From Desulfohalobiaceae bacterium S24 (GTDB taxonomy: Bacteria; Desulfobacterota; Desulfovibrionia; Desulfovibrionales; Desulfothermaceae): a DNA stretch of 64,000 nt. Location of the stretch: positions 1-64,000 of the forward strand of contig JAABTT010000008.1 of the NCBI GenBank assembly GCA_011389765.1. Direction: 5' to 3'. The translations under genes were made by a program, and so were the position numbers. The notes beneath the pieces are model-generated. The model ran no database searches, was not told the origin of the DNA, and worked only from the letters and a program-made list of their open reading frames with translations. This document shows, piece after piece, positions 16,238 through 25,175 of the stretch; the first letter of the stretch is position 1; the number at the start of each line of letters is the position of its first letter.

Positions 16238-18084
16238 AAATCGGAGCCTGGTATCAGGGCGACGATCGATGCCGGTTTTGCGTCTGGGCTCCGTTTGTCA
16301 GGAGTATGACCCTGCAGCTTGTTGCGCCCCAGAAGCGGGATGTGCCCATGGAACAGCTAAAGGATGGCTATTTTGCGGCCGACTGTTCCGGTGTCCCGTC
16401 CGGAAGCCGGTATTGCTTCCGTATGCCGGACGGGCGGCAGCTGCCTGATCCGGCCTCCCAGTTTCAGCCCGGTGACGTGCACGGTCTTTCCCAGGTGGTG
16501 GATCACCAGGCCTTCAAGTGGACGGATCAAGCCTGGCGGATGTTTCCCAAAGAGGAGATCGTCGCCTATGAACTGCACACCGGGACCTTCACCCCGGAGG
16601 GAAGCTTCGAAGCGGTTATTCCAAGACTAAAAGCCCTGCAGGAACTCGGGGTGAACAGCTTGAATCTGATGCCCGCGGCCCAGTTTCCAGGAACGCGGAA
16701 CTGGGGCTATGACGGGGTGCAGCCCTTCGCGGTTCAAAACAGCTACGGCGGCCCCCAGGGACTGAAAGCTCTGGTGGATGCCTGTCACCGCCTAAGAATG
16801 GCTGTCTTCCTGGATGTGGTCTACAATCATCTCGGACCGGAAGGCAACTATCTGGATCAATTCGGTCCCTATTTCACGGATGCCTATCAGACCCCCTGGG
16901 GCCGGGCCTTGAATTTCGACGGAGCAGACAGCGATCAGGTCCGGAATTATTTCATCCAAAACGCCCTGTACTGGTTTCGGGAATTCCATCTGGACGGACT
17001 CCGCCTGGATGCGGTCCACGCCATCCTGGACATGAGCGCCAAGCCCTTTCTGCAGGAACTGGCCGAAGCCGTGCAGGCCTATAGGCAGGAACGCAGCAGC
17101 CCGGTCCTGCTCATCCCCGAGAGCGACCTGAACGACACCCGCCTGATTCGATCCTGGGAAAGCGGAGGCTTTGGTCACGACGCCCAGTGGAACGACGACT
17201 TTCATCATGCCCTGCACGCTCTGCTTACCGGGGAGCGGCAGGGCTATTACCGGGATTTCGGCCGGATCTCCGATCTGGTCAAAAGCTACACAAAGGGGTA
17301 TGTCTACACCTGGGACTACTCCGCCTTCCGCCGGCGGCATCACGGCAATGACTCCGGAGACCTGCCCGGCAGCCGCTTTGTGGTCTTTGCCCAGAATCAT
17401 GATCAGGTGGGCAACCGCCTGAAGGGGGACCGCCTGAGCGGGCTAATTTCCCGGGAAGCCCTGAAGCTGGGCGCGGCAAGTGTGCTTCTGTCTCCCTTTC
17501 TGCCCCTGCTCTTCATGGGCGAGGAATACGGCGAAGAAGCCCCGTTTCAGTATTTTGTCAGCCATGCCGATCCCGGGTTGATCCGAGCGGTGCGCAAAGG
17601 CCGGAAACAGGAATTCCAAGCCTTCGACTGGACGGAGGACCCCCCGGATCCGCAGGCGGAAGCAACATTTTTCCGCTCCCGGCTGAACTGGGAGCAGCGC
17701 GATTTAGGCCATCACAAACAGCTCCTGAATTTTTATCGAGAACTCATCCGGCTGCGCCGCGGCATCCCCGCCCTGGCCCGGTTGGACACCCAGAGTCTTT
17801 CAGCTTGGGGGGATGATCAGCTCCGGCTCCTCTTCCTGGAGCGCTGGCATGAAGAGAGTCATGTCTTGTGTCTGTTCAATTTCAATACCGAAACACAGCC
17901 TGCGCACCTGGATCTTTCCGAAGGTCAATGGAGCCGGGTGCTGGATTCAAGCGATACCGTCTATGGCGGACCTGGGTCCGGCCTGCCGGAGCGGATCAGT
18001 TCAGCCCGGGAGGTGCGCATCACGCCCTTGAGCGCGGCGGTCTATTGCCATAAGCAGGAGAACTGGACAGGCGAGGGCGGGTGA
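16234..18084 (+). CDS. treZ: Malto-oligosyltrehalose trehalohydrolase TreZ
   Basis: A 616-aa GH13 enzyme that releases trehalose from maltooligosyl trehalose made by TreY. It starts with a CBM48-type domain (CRFCVWAPFVRSMTLQL). The barrel carries NWGYDGVQPFAVQNSYGGP, VVYNHLGPEGNYL, the nucleophile in LDGLRLDAVHAI (about 252), the acid/base in LIPESDLNDTRL (about 293) and FAQNHDQVGNRLKGDR (about 386), all characteristic of TreZ. The ATG overlaps the glgB stop. Its partner treY lies about 2.9 kb downstream, after a GH57 gene and a repeat. No internal damage is visible. Confidence 0.95.
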   Translation: MKIGAWYQGDDRCRFCVWAPFVRSMTLQLVAPQKRDVPMEQLKDGYFAADCSGVPSGSRYCFRMPDGRQLPDPASQFQPGDVHGLSQVVDHQAFKWTDQAWRMFPKEEIVAYELHTGTFTPEGSFEAVIPRLKALQELGVNSLNLMPAAQFPGTRNWGYDGVQPFAVQNSYGGPQGLKALVDACHRLRMAVFLDVVYNHLGPEGNYLDQFGPYFTDAYQTPWGRALNFDGADSDQVRNYFIQNALYWFREFHLDGLRLDAVHAILDMSAKPFLQELAEAVQAYRQERSSPVLLIPESDLNDTRLIRSWESGGFGHDAQWNDDFHHALHALLTGERQGYYRDFGRISDLVKSYTKGYVYTWDYSAFRRRHHGNDSGDLPGSRFVVFAQNHDQVGNRLKGDRLSGLISREALKLGAASVLLSPFLPLLFMGEEYGEEAPFQYFVSHADPGLIRAVRKGRKQEFQAFDWTEDPPDPQAEATFFRSRLNWEQRDLGHHKQLLNFYRELIRLRRGIPALARLDTQSLSAWGDDQLRLLFLERWHEESHVLCLFNFNTETQPAHLDLSEGQWSRVLDSSDTVYGGPGSGLPERISSAREVRITPLSAAVYCHKQENWTGEGG

Positions 18085-18141
18085 GGCAAGAGCTACGATA
18101 TATTCTTAAAATGCAGCGAATCACGAGCAGGGTGGGTCACT

Positions 18142-20571
18142 ATGCAGCGCTACATCTGTGTTCACGGACATTTTTATCAACCGCCCAGGGAAAATCCCTG
18201 GCTGGATGAAGTGGAACTTCAGGAATCAGCCGCACCGTTTCATGATTGGAATGAGAGGATCAGCGCGGAGTGCTACGGGCCGAACACCGCTTCACGCATC
18301 CTGGATCAGAATCGACGGATCATCGATATCGTGAACAATTACTCCAAAATCAGCTTCAATTTTGGTCCGACCCTCCTGTCCTGGATGGAAAAGCATCAGC
18401 CGGAGATCTATGAACAGATCCTTCAGGCCGATGCCTTGAGCCGGGAGAGGTTTTCCGGACACGGAGCGGCCATGGCCCAGGTCTACAACCACATGATCAT
18501 GCCCCTGGCCGCCACCCGGGACAAATACACCCAGGTCATCTGGGGCATCGAGGATTTCAAGAAACGCTTCAAACGCTATCCCGAAGGAATGTGGCTGCCT
18601 GAAACCGCCGTAGATACGGAGAGTCTGGAAATTTTTGCTGAGCTGGGCATTGCCTTTACCCTGCTTTCACCCCATCAGGCGGCTCAGATCAGAGATCTGG
18701 AAGCGGAAGACTGGCAGGATGTTTCCGACGGGAGCATTGACCCCACCCGGGCCTATGTCTGCCGGCTTCCCTCCGGCAGGAGCATCAATCTGTTTTTCTA
18801 TGACGGGCCCGTGTCCCAGGATATCGCCTTTGGGGGGCTGCTGGACAGCGGGGAGTTCTTTGCCGAACGCTTGAAGGGCGCCTTTTTCAGCGAACGGGAC
18901 TGGCCCCAGCTGGTGCATGTGGCCACTGACGGGGAGACCTACGGCCATCACCATCATCTCGGAGACATGGCCCTGGCCTATTGCCTCTATCACCTGGAGG
19001 AAAACGAGCTGGCCCGGATCACCCTCTACGGCGAGTATCTGGACTGGTTTCCTCCCCAGTGGGAAGTCAGCATCAAGGAAAATACCTCCTGGAGCTGCGC
19101 CCATGGGGTGGAGCGCTGGCGCGGGGACTGCGGCTGCAGCAGCGGCATGAAGCCGCGCTGGAGTCAGACCTGGAGGAAGCCTCTGCGCGAGGCCGTGGAT
19201 TTCCTCCGGGATTCGCTGGATCCTGTGTATGAACAGGAGGCAGAAGGCCTGCTCATCCGGCCCTGGGAGGCCCGGGACGACTATATTCAGGTCCTTCTGG
19301 AGCGCAGCACCGAGAGCATGGAGGCCTTTCTGGTCCGCAACACGAACCGGGCCTTGAATATCGAGGAACAGAAAAAGATTTTTAAGCTCATGGAGATGCA
19401 GAAAAACGCCATGCTCAGCTCTACCAGCTGCGGCTGGTTTTTCGACGAAATCTCCGGGATTGAAACCACCCAGGTCATGCGCTACGCCGCCCGGGCCCTG
19501 CAGCTGGTCAAGGACTATACGCAGAAGGATTTTGAAGCCGATTTCCTCGGCTTTCTGGATCAGGCCAAGAGCAATCTTCCCAGATTTCCCTCCGGACGTC
19601 AGGTCTATGAGGCCTTTGTCAAACCAGCCAGTCTGGACTTTTTGTTCATCGGCAGTCATTACGCTTTGTCTTCGCTTTTCGAGGAAGAACTGAAAGACAT
19701 TCATATCTATTGCTATCGTGCGGAAAACATCCGCTACACCGACTATCAGATGGGCCATCTCAAACTGGCCGTTGGACAGACCCGGATCGTCTCCAGGATC
19801 ACCTGGGATGAAGCCCTGCTCAGTTTCGCCGCTGTTTATCTGGGGGATCACAACGCCAACTGCGGTATTCGGGAGAACATGGACGAGGCGGCCTATGAAC
19901 GGATGCATCAGGAGCTCAAATCAGTCTTCGACCTTGGCGACATCCCGGAGATCATCAGGACCATGGATCAGCATTTTGAACATCACAGCTATACCCTGTG
20001 GCATTTGTTCAAAGACGAGCAGCAGAAGGTCATTGCCGGGATTCTCCGCTCCAGCCTGCAGGAGGTGCAGACCATATACCGTCAGATGGTGGAAAATCAT
20101 TCCCATTTTCTGAATTTTCTCACCGAAATCCGGGCCCCTTTGCCCCGCACCCTGCTCGTGGCCGCAGAAACTGTGGTGAACACCGACCTAAAGGCGCTCC
20201 TTGAACAGGATGTTCCTGATATTGAGGCCCTGAAGCATGTGATAAACGAAGAGGTCGCCCGCTGGGATATTCAACTGGACGCTTCTGAAATCGGCTACAA
20301 GACTTCCTGGAAAATCGAGGGGCTGATGGAGCTGCTGGCTGATGATCCCGAAAATTCAAGCCTCTTGGAGCAGATCGCCGGGCTGCTGGAGATCCTCTGT
20401 CCCCTCCAGCTCGAACTCAAGCTCTGGAAGGCCCAGAATATTCTGTTCATCCTGGGACAGGAACAGTATCCAATACAGGCTGAAAAAGCGGAGCAGGGCG
20501 ATGCTTCGGCCTCGGAATGGGTCAAGCATTTCCGGCGCCTGGCCGAATATCTTCAGGTGGGGCTGGGTTAG
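18142..20571 (+). CDS. Glycoside hydrolase family 57 protein with DUF3536
   Basis: An 809-aa GH57 enzyme. The opening CVHGHFYQPPRENPWLDEVE (residues 6-25) is the family's first conserved region; GMWLPETAVDTESL (about 150) carries the likely nucleophile glutamate, and HVATDGETYGHHHHLGD (about 259-275) the likely acid/base aspartate. The C-terminal half (about 440-730) matches the DUF3536 domain seen in this subfamily, with LGDHNANCGIRE and repeated helical segments. GH57 members are alpha-amylases, branching enzymes or 4-alpha-glucanotransferases; for the DUF3536 subgroup the reaction has not, to my knowledge, been settled. Position between treZ and treY implies action on maltodextrin or glycogen. 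The gene follows treZ by 57 bp. Confidence 0.9.
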   Translation: MQRYICVHGHFYQPPRENPWLDEVELQESAAPFHDWNERISAECYGPNTASRILDQNRRIIDIVNNYSKISFNFGPTLLSWMEKHQPEIYEQILQADALSRERFSGHGAAMAQVYNHMIMPLAATRDKYTQVIWGIEDFKKRFKRYPEGMWLPETAVDTESLEIFAELGIAFTLLSPHQAAQIRDLEAEDWQDVSDGSIDPTRAYVCRLPSGRSINLFFYDGPVSQDIAFGGLLDSGEFFAERLKGAFFSERDWPQLVHVATDGETYGHHHHLGDMALAYCLYHLEENELARITLYGEYLDWFPPQWEVSIKENTSWSCAHGVERWRGDCGCSSGMKPRWSQTWRKPLREAVDFLRDSLDPVYEQEAEGLLIRPWEARDDYIQVLLERSTESMEAFLVRNTNRALNIEEQKKIFKLMEMQKNAMLSSTSCGWFFDEISGIETTQVMRYAARALQLVKDYTQKDFEADFLGFLDQAKSNLPRFPSGRQVYEAFVKPASLDFLFIGSHYALSSLFEEELKDIHIYCYRAENIRYTDYQMGHLKLAVGQTRIVSRITWDEALLSFAAVYLGDHNANCGIRENMDEAAYERMHQELKSVFDLGDIPEIIRTMDQHFEHHSYTLWHLFKDEQQKVIAGILRSSLQEVQTIYRQMVENHSHFLNFLTEIRAPLPRTLLVAAETVVNTDLKALLEQDVPDIEALKHVINEEVARWDIQLDASEIGYKTSWKIEGLMELLADDPENSSLLEQIAGLLEILCPLQLELKLWKAQNILFILGQEQYPIQAEKAEQGDASASEWVKHFRRLAEYLQVGLG

Positions 20572-20640
20572 GGGCTGGTGGCTGGTGGCTGGTTGCTGGA
20601 TGCTGGTTGCTGGATGCTGGTGACTGGAGGCTGGTGTGGG
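20572..20640 (+). repeat. GCTGGTG/GCTGGATG short tandem repeat
   Basis: Directly after the GH57 stop, about nine units of 6-8 bases (GCTGGTG, GCTGGTT, GCTGGATG) follow one another. The array is non-coding and could vary in length between strains. Confidence 0.8.
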
Positions 20641-20744
20641 GTGTCGGTGAAGCAAAAAATTCGCAAACTTGTATGAAACTTCGAAATTATTTTGAAACAA
20701 GCGGGTGTAGAAAAGAGATGTCAGAGATTGGAGTATCAAAGGTC

Positions 20745-20948
20745 AGAATGAACATCGAACATCGAACGTCGAACGTCCAATGATGAATCAAAGAAAAGAC
20801 ATGCTCATATACCCGAATCTGCTTTTTCTTTCAGGCAATTGGCATTTCATTCATTCTTCTTTTTTCTTCATTCAAAGTTCGACGTTCGACGTTCGATGTT
20901 GGACGTTCAAATTCTGCCTGAAGAAATGAATATCGAAACTTCAACACC
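20745..20948. repeat. Palindromic interspersed repeat, copy 2 (partner 14035-14231)
   Basis: Shares arms and core with copy 1 in the same orientation: AGAATGAACATCGAACATCGAACGTCGAACGTCCAATGATGAATCAAAG at left, and GTTCGACGTTCGACGTTCGATGTTGGACGTTCAAATTCTG at right, then AATATCGAAACTTCAAC. It lies just before treY; together with the tandem array it occupies the whole 413-bp gap. Confidence 0.85.
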
Positions 20949-20984
20949 TGACCCCCCCCATAATGAGGCAAGAAATAAACCAAG

Positions 20985-23804
20985 ATGCCCAATAAATCCT
21001 TGACCTTTCCCATCGCCACCTATCGCCTCCAGTTCCGGCCGGAATTCGGCTTTGCCCAGGCCGGGGACATCGTACCCTACCTCAAGGCCCTGGGTATTTC
21101 CACGGTCTATGCCTCCCCGGTCTTTCAAGCCGGAAAGGGCAGTATCCACGGCTATGATGTCCTGGATCACACCCGGCTCAATCCTGAACTGGGCAGCCCG
21201 CAGGAATTTGATGCTCTGATCCGGGAGGTGCAGTCCTGCGGGATGAACTGGATTCAGGATATTGTGCCCAATCATATGGCCTATTCCCCGGACAATCCTC
21301 TGCTGGACGACGTGTTGTCCTGCGGGCCGCATTCCGAATACGCCAGGTTTTTTGATATCGATTTTGACCACGGCAACCCAAACCTCACCGGACGGGTCCT
21401 GGCACCGTTCCTGGGGACTCCGGCCGGTGAAGCGCTGCGAAATGGTGAAATCAGACTTGTCTATGAACCCGACGGATTTTGTCTGGAGTATTTTGAGTGG
21501 CGCCTGCCGCTCAGCCCCCGGACCCACTGGGACCTGCTCCAAAAAGGACAGCAGGTGATCGGACCGCCCGGGGAGATCGCAGCGCAGGAATTTTTGAAGT
21601 TCGAGAGCATGCTGGATCTTTTCAAACAATTGCTTGATCCGGCCAAATTACCCGGCGCCTGTTCCAGCCTCTTTTCTAACGCAAAAAAGGCCCTCTGGGA
21701 AATCCGGGAGCACAATCCGCCGTTTCGGGATTGGCTGCAGCAGACTGTCGATCATGTGAACCAGGCCCCGCAGCAGGAGGAAGGTTCGTCCTTTTTAACC
21801 CGAATCCTGTGCGGGCAGTTTTACCGCCTGAGCTGGTTCCGCACGGCCATGCAGGAGATCAACTACCGACGCTTTTTCACCATCAATGATTTGATCTGTG
21901 TGAACCTGGAACATCCCGGGGCCTTTGAAAGGGTGCATCGCCTGCCCTTTGAGCTTCTGGACAGCGGGGCGATTCAGGGACTGCGCATCGATCACCTGGA
22001 CGGGATCGCCGATCCGAGGGGTTATTTGCAGGCGGTGCGCCGCCGGGTCCCGGAAGCCTGGCTGTATGTTGAAAAAATTCTGGGAGAGGAGGAAAAACTC
22101 CCGGAAGACTGGCCGGTGCAGGGCAGCACCGGGTATGATTTTCTGAATCTGCTCAACGGAGTGTTTGTGGATTCCTGGGAAGAAGAGTCCTTCAGCAGGA
22201 TCTACAGCAATTTTTTGGGGACGGGCTCTTCAGCTCTACCGGACAATTGGGCCGAGAACAAGCGCCTGATCCTGAACACGGAGATGCAGGGGGATCTGGA
22301 CAACCTGAGTGCTTTGCTGCTTGGATATCTGGCTGCCTGCCAGCCGGAGGACGATGTGACCCTGATCGGGCTCAGGCGGGCCATAGCCGAAATGCTGGTT
22401 CAGTTCCCGGTCTATCGGTCCTATCTGTCTCCGGGGTCCTGCACGGATCAGGATCTGGAGATGATCGGGCGGGCCGTTGACCGGGCCCGGCAAGCGGCTT
22501 CGGAGGCGGAGCGGGAGCTGCAGATCCTGAAGGATCTCCTGACCGTACCGGAAAACTCCCGGCCGGACGCTGAGCAGGAGCGATTCTGGTCCGGAATCAA
22601 GCGCTTTCAGCAGCTCTGCAGCCCCCTCATGGCCAAGGGCTTTGAAGACACCTCCCTCTATCTGAACAACCGGCTGCTGGCTTTGAACGAAGTGGGGGGG
22701 GATCCGGAACGATTTGGTGTGCAGCGGGCCAGGTTTAATGAAACAATCCACACCCGGGCAAAGCGCTGGCCCGGCTCCATGAACGCCACGGCCACCCATG
22801 ATACCAAGCGGGGGGAAGACGTTCGGGCCAGGTTGAACGTCCTGTCCGAAATTCCGGATGAATGGCAGTCTTCCCTTGAAGAGTGGCGGGACATCCTAAA
22901 GACGGATTTCAAGTCCCTGGAAAGCGGAAGACAGCCGACCCGCAACGATCTCTATCTCCTTTTCCAGTCCCTGCTGGGGGCCTATCCTTTTGAGCGGCTG
23001 GAATATCCCGGTTTTCGGGACCGGATCAAGGCATACATGTGCAAGGCGGTCCGGGAGGGAAAGCAGAATTCCCAATGGATAGAGCCTGACGAGGCCTATG
23101 AACAGACCCTGCTGGACTGTATCGACCGCATGCTGCCTGAAAACGGACAGGGGGCTTTTCTGGACGCTTTCAAGCCCCTGCAACGCAAGCTTGCCACCTA
23201 CGGCCTCTTCAATTCACTGTCCCAGACCCTGCTCAAGGTGACCCTGCCCGGGGTCCCGGATTTTTACCAGGGCAGCGAATTGTGGGATTTGAGTCTGGTG
23301 GATCCGGATAACCGCCGCCTAGTGGATTACGGGTTGCGCCGTGAGCTTCTGGAATACATCCGGAAGCAGGCCCGGCAGGACTTGCCCGGATTGCTCGAAG
23401 AGCTGCTGGAGACCCGTGAGGACGGGCGGATCAAGATGTATCTGGTCTGGAAAGGCCTGCAGGCCCGGAACCGGCTGGCCACACTCTTTTCCTCGGGACG
23501 GTATGTTCCCCTGTCGGTGCAGGGCCGGCATAGCCGGCACCTCCTGGCCTTTGCCCGGGAGTATCAGGGGCAGTGGGGCCTGGTGCTGGCCCCCAGGTTT
23601 TTGAGTTCCTTGATGGAGCCGGAGCAGATTCCCTGCGGATCGGATATCTGGGGAGATACTCGGGTACTGCTGCCGGAAGGCGCGCCTGCCGTCTGGCGGG
23701 AGCGTCTCTCCGGAAGACGGCTGGAGGGTCAGGAGAGCCTGCTGGTCGGGGAGGTACTGGAGCGCTTTCCGGCGGGGCTGCTGGTGGGGGGAGAAAAGAT
23801 CTGA
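20985..23804 (+). CDS. treY: Malto-oligosyltrehalose synthase TreY
   Basis: A 939-aa GH13 enzyme that turns the reducing-end alpha-1,4 bond of maltodextrin into the alpha,alpha-1,1 bond of trehalose. Typical segments are ATYRLQFRPEFGFAQA, YASPVFQAGKGSIHGYDV, DIVPNHMAYS, the nucleophile in GLRIDHLDGIADP (about 334), the acid/base in YVEKILGEEEKLP (about 360) followed by GSTGYDFLN, and ATATHDTKRGEDVRARL (about 604). The length fits the longer TreY forms. TreZ, which releases trehalose from its product, is encoded upstream. The next gene's ATG follows the TGA with no gap. No promoter was identified beyond the repeat that precedes it. Confidence 0.95.
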   Translation: MPNKSLTFPIATYRLQFRPEFGFAQAGDIVPYLKALGISTVYASPVFQAGKGSIHGYDVLDHTRLNPELGSPQEFDALIREVQSCGMNWIQDIVPNHMAYSPDNPLLDDVLSCGPHSEYARFFDIDFDHGNPNLTGRVLAPFLGTPAGEALRNGEIRLVYEPDGFCLEYFEWRLPLSPRTHWDLLQKGQQVIGPPGEIAAQEFLKFESMLDLFKQLLDPAKLPGACSSLFSNAKKALWEIREHNPPFRDWLQQTVDHVNQAPQQEEGSSFLTRILCGQFYRLSWFRTAMQEINYRRFFTINDLICVNLEHPGAFERVHRLPFELLDSGAIQGLRIDHLDGIADPRGYLQAVRRRVPEAWLYVEKILGEEEKLPEDWPVQGSTGYDFLNLLNGVFVDSWEEESFSRIYSNFLGTGSSALPDNWAENKRLILNTEMQGDLDNLSALLLGYLAACQPEDDVTLIGLRRAIAEMLVQFPVYRSYLSPGSCTDQDLEMIGRAVDRARQAASEAERELQILKDLLTVPENSRPDAEQERFWSGIKRFQQLCSPLMAKGFEDTSLYLNNRLLALNEVGGDPERFGVQRARFNETIHTRAKRWPGSMNATATHDTKRGEDVRARLNVLSEIPDEWQSSLEEWRDILKTDFKSLESGRQPTRNDLYLLFQSLLGAYPFERLEYPGFRDRIKAYMCKAVREGKQNSQWIEPDEAYEQTLLDCIDRMLPENGQGAFLDAFKPLQRKLATYGLFNSLSQTLLKVTLPGVPDFYQGSELWDLSLVDPDNRRLVDYGLRRELLEYIRKQARQDLPGLLEELLETREDGRIKMYLVWKGLQARNRLATLFSSGRYVPLSVQGRHSRHLLAFAREYQGQWGLVLAPRFLSSLMEPEQIPCGSDIWGDTRVLLPEGAPAVWRERLSGRRLEGQESLLVGEVLERFPAGLLVGGEKI

Positions 23805-24512
23805 ATGGACGGAGAGGACGAGGTGGACTCAGTGGACAGGGAAAAAGAAAAAAAAGATGAAGGCCTGATTCCGAAGCACGGCGGCTACCGGAAATTGAAG
23901 AGCTTTCAGGTGGCCCAGCTGGCCTATGACGTCACGGTCAGATTTTGTGAGCGCTACATCGACAGACGCAGCCGGACCCATGACCAGATGGTCCAGGCCG
24001 CCCGCTCCGGCGTGCAGAATATCGCCGAAGGCAGCAAGGCCTCCGGGACTTCGAAGAAATTCGAACTGAAGCTGACCAGCGTGGCCCGGGCCAGTCTGGA
24101 AGAGTTGAAGCTTGATTATGAGGATTTTCTCCGGCAGCGGCGCCTGCTCGCCTGGGATCGGGAAGATCCCCGCCGCAAGGATCTCATTGCCCGGCGATGC
24201 CGGACAGTGGAGGAGGTGGCCCAATGGACCCGTGAGGTGCATCGAAGCATGAGGGAGAGCACAACCGAAGTTGGGCCTGAGCCGTCCACCCAGTCCACTT
24301 CGTCCACTCAGTCCATCCCCTCTTCTTCTTCTCCTTCTTCCTCCCCTTCCAGCTATCCGGAGATTGCCGCCAATGGAGCCCTGGCCCTGATCGCGGTGGC
24401 CTGCAGTCTCCTGGATCGCCAACTCGCCGCCCAAGCCGAGGTCTTTGAGCGAGAGGGCGGCTTTACGGAGCGCCTTTATCAGAAACGGACCCAGGCCCGC
24501 AGAAAATCATGA
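23805..24512 (+). CDS. Four-helix-bundle protein with suffix domain
   Basis: A 235-aa protein. Residues about 28-150 are a four-helix-bundle domain of the S23/23S-rRNA-intervening-sequence protein family (FQVAQLAYDVTVRFCERYIDRR; SGVQNIAEGSKASG; ASLEELKLDYEDFL), and residues about 185-235 match the suffix domain often attached to it (YPEIAANGALALIAVACSLLDRQL). The two are joined by a Ser/Thr/Pro-rich linker (about 160-184) encoded by GTCCAC-type repeats; the first 20 residues (MDGEDEVDSVDREKEKKDEG) come from the inverse of the same repeat. The function of this family is unknown. The start directly abuts the treY stop. The gene seems to be an insertion in the glucan cluster rather than part of its pathway. 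Confidence 0.85.
   Translation: MDGEDEVDSVDREKEKKDEGLIPKHGGYRKLKSFQVAQLAYDVTVRFCERYIDRRSRTHDQMVQAARSGVQNIAEGSKASGTSKKFELKLTSVARASLEELKLDYEDFLRQRRLLAWDREDPRRKDLIARRCRTVEEVAQWTREVHRSMRESTTEVGPEPSTQSTSSTQSIPSSSSPSSSPSSYPEIAANGALALIAVACSLLDRQLAAQAEVFEREGGFTERLYQKRTQARRKS
24287..24355 (+). repeat. GTCCACxxxGTCCAC tandem repeat inside the four-helix gene
   Basis: CCGTCCACCCAGTCCACTTCGTCCACTCAGTCC followed by a (TTC)n/CCTTCC tract encodes the Ser/Thr linker. A related sequence in inverse orientation (GGACGAGGTGGACTCAGTGGAC) lies at the 5' end of the same gene, near 23814-23837. Confidence 0.7.
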
Positions 24513-24761
24513 GCCTGTTCGGCTCCGGCCTCACCCCTCATCGAATACGATTCCCCGGCGCTCCAGCAGACTGCCTTCGGCTGGAAGCCCGGCAAACAGA
24601 CTTTTAATCCCGGACCGGACTTGGTGGGAAAGGTCTGGGAAGTCTGGAAAACCGATATGGCTTTCGACTAAAATAGTTGACGGCTTATCCGAATTGAATC
24701 CCCGATTCAAAAATCGGGGGATTCAATCCTGGGGTTAGTCAACTCAAAGCCTCATTGGAAT
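24513..24761. other. Intergenic remnants with a strong hairpin
   Basis: In frame with the four-helix gene but past its stop, 24540-24671 reads ...FGWKPGKQTFNPGPDLVGKVWEVWKTDMAFD then a stop, which looks like the tail of a decayed gene of unknown kind. It is followed by ATTGAATCCCCGATT-caaaa-AATCGGGGGATTCAAT (24693-24727), a long hairpin with one bulged G, itself enclosed by AGTTGAC/GTCAACT. Function unknown; it may be a terminator or the end of a mobile repeat. Confidence 0.45.
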
Positions 24762-25131
24762 TCCATCCTTTGGGTGGAAACCAGGAGGGCGCTCACGACC
24801 TGGGAAGGCCGGACTGCCAATATCGGATTTGTCTCGGATATCAGCGAACGGAAGCAAGCTGCAGAGGCCCTGGAGGCATTCCGGGCCGATCCAGAGGCCT
24901 TTGACCTGGTGGTCACGGACATGACCATGCCCAACATGACCGGGGTGCAGCTGGCTGCAGAACTCAAAAAAATCCGGCCGAACATACCAATTGTCCTGTG
25001 TACGGGCTTCAGCTACCAGATCGATGATGAAAAGCGCAGGGCCCTGGGAATTGAAGGTTTTGTCATGAAACCCATAATCATGAAGGAGATTGCCGCGGTC
25101 ATTCGGAAGGCATGGACAGCAGGAGCAACTA
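24762..25131 (+). pseudogene. Remnant of a PAS-histidine kinase-receiver hybrid
   Basis: The frame (within ORF 24774-25316) starts with the end of a PAS/PAC domain, WVETRRALTTWEGRTANIGF then SDISERKQAAEALEAF, and passes directly into the middle of a response-regulator receiver domain: FDLVVTDMTMPNMTG with the phosphoacceptor aspartate, IPIVLCTGFS and GFVMKPI with the conserved lysine. The dimerisation/ATPase kinase domains and the first strand and acidic pair of the receiver are missing, so an in-frame internal deletion has joined the two ends. Beyond about 25131 the frame runs into AT-rich repeat sequence and the antisense of the MFS gene. It is almost certainly non-functional. Confidence 0.75.
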
Positions 25132-25175
25132 GTATTTGGAATTTGTTTGGAGTTTGGGTTTTGTTATTTGGAATT

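Noticed and set aside
20572-20640. CRISPR-like array after the GH57 gene
   Set aside because: Units of 6-8 bases are contiguous with no spacers and there are no cas genes; it is a simple tandem repeat.
24671-24750. Possible integron attC-like site (nested inverted repeats with GTTGAC/GTCAACT)
   Set aside because: The outer repeats do not follow the RYYYAAC/GTTRRRY pattern and no integrase or cassette array is present. I keep it only as a hairpin of unknown role.
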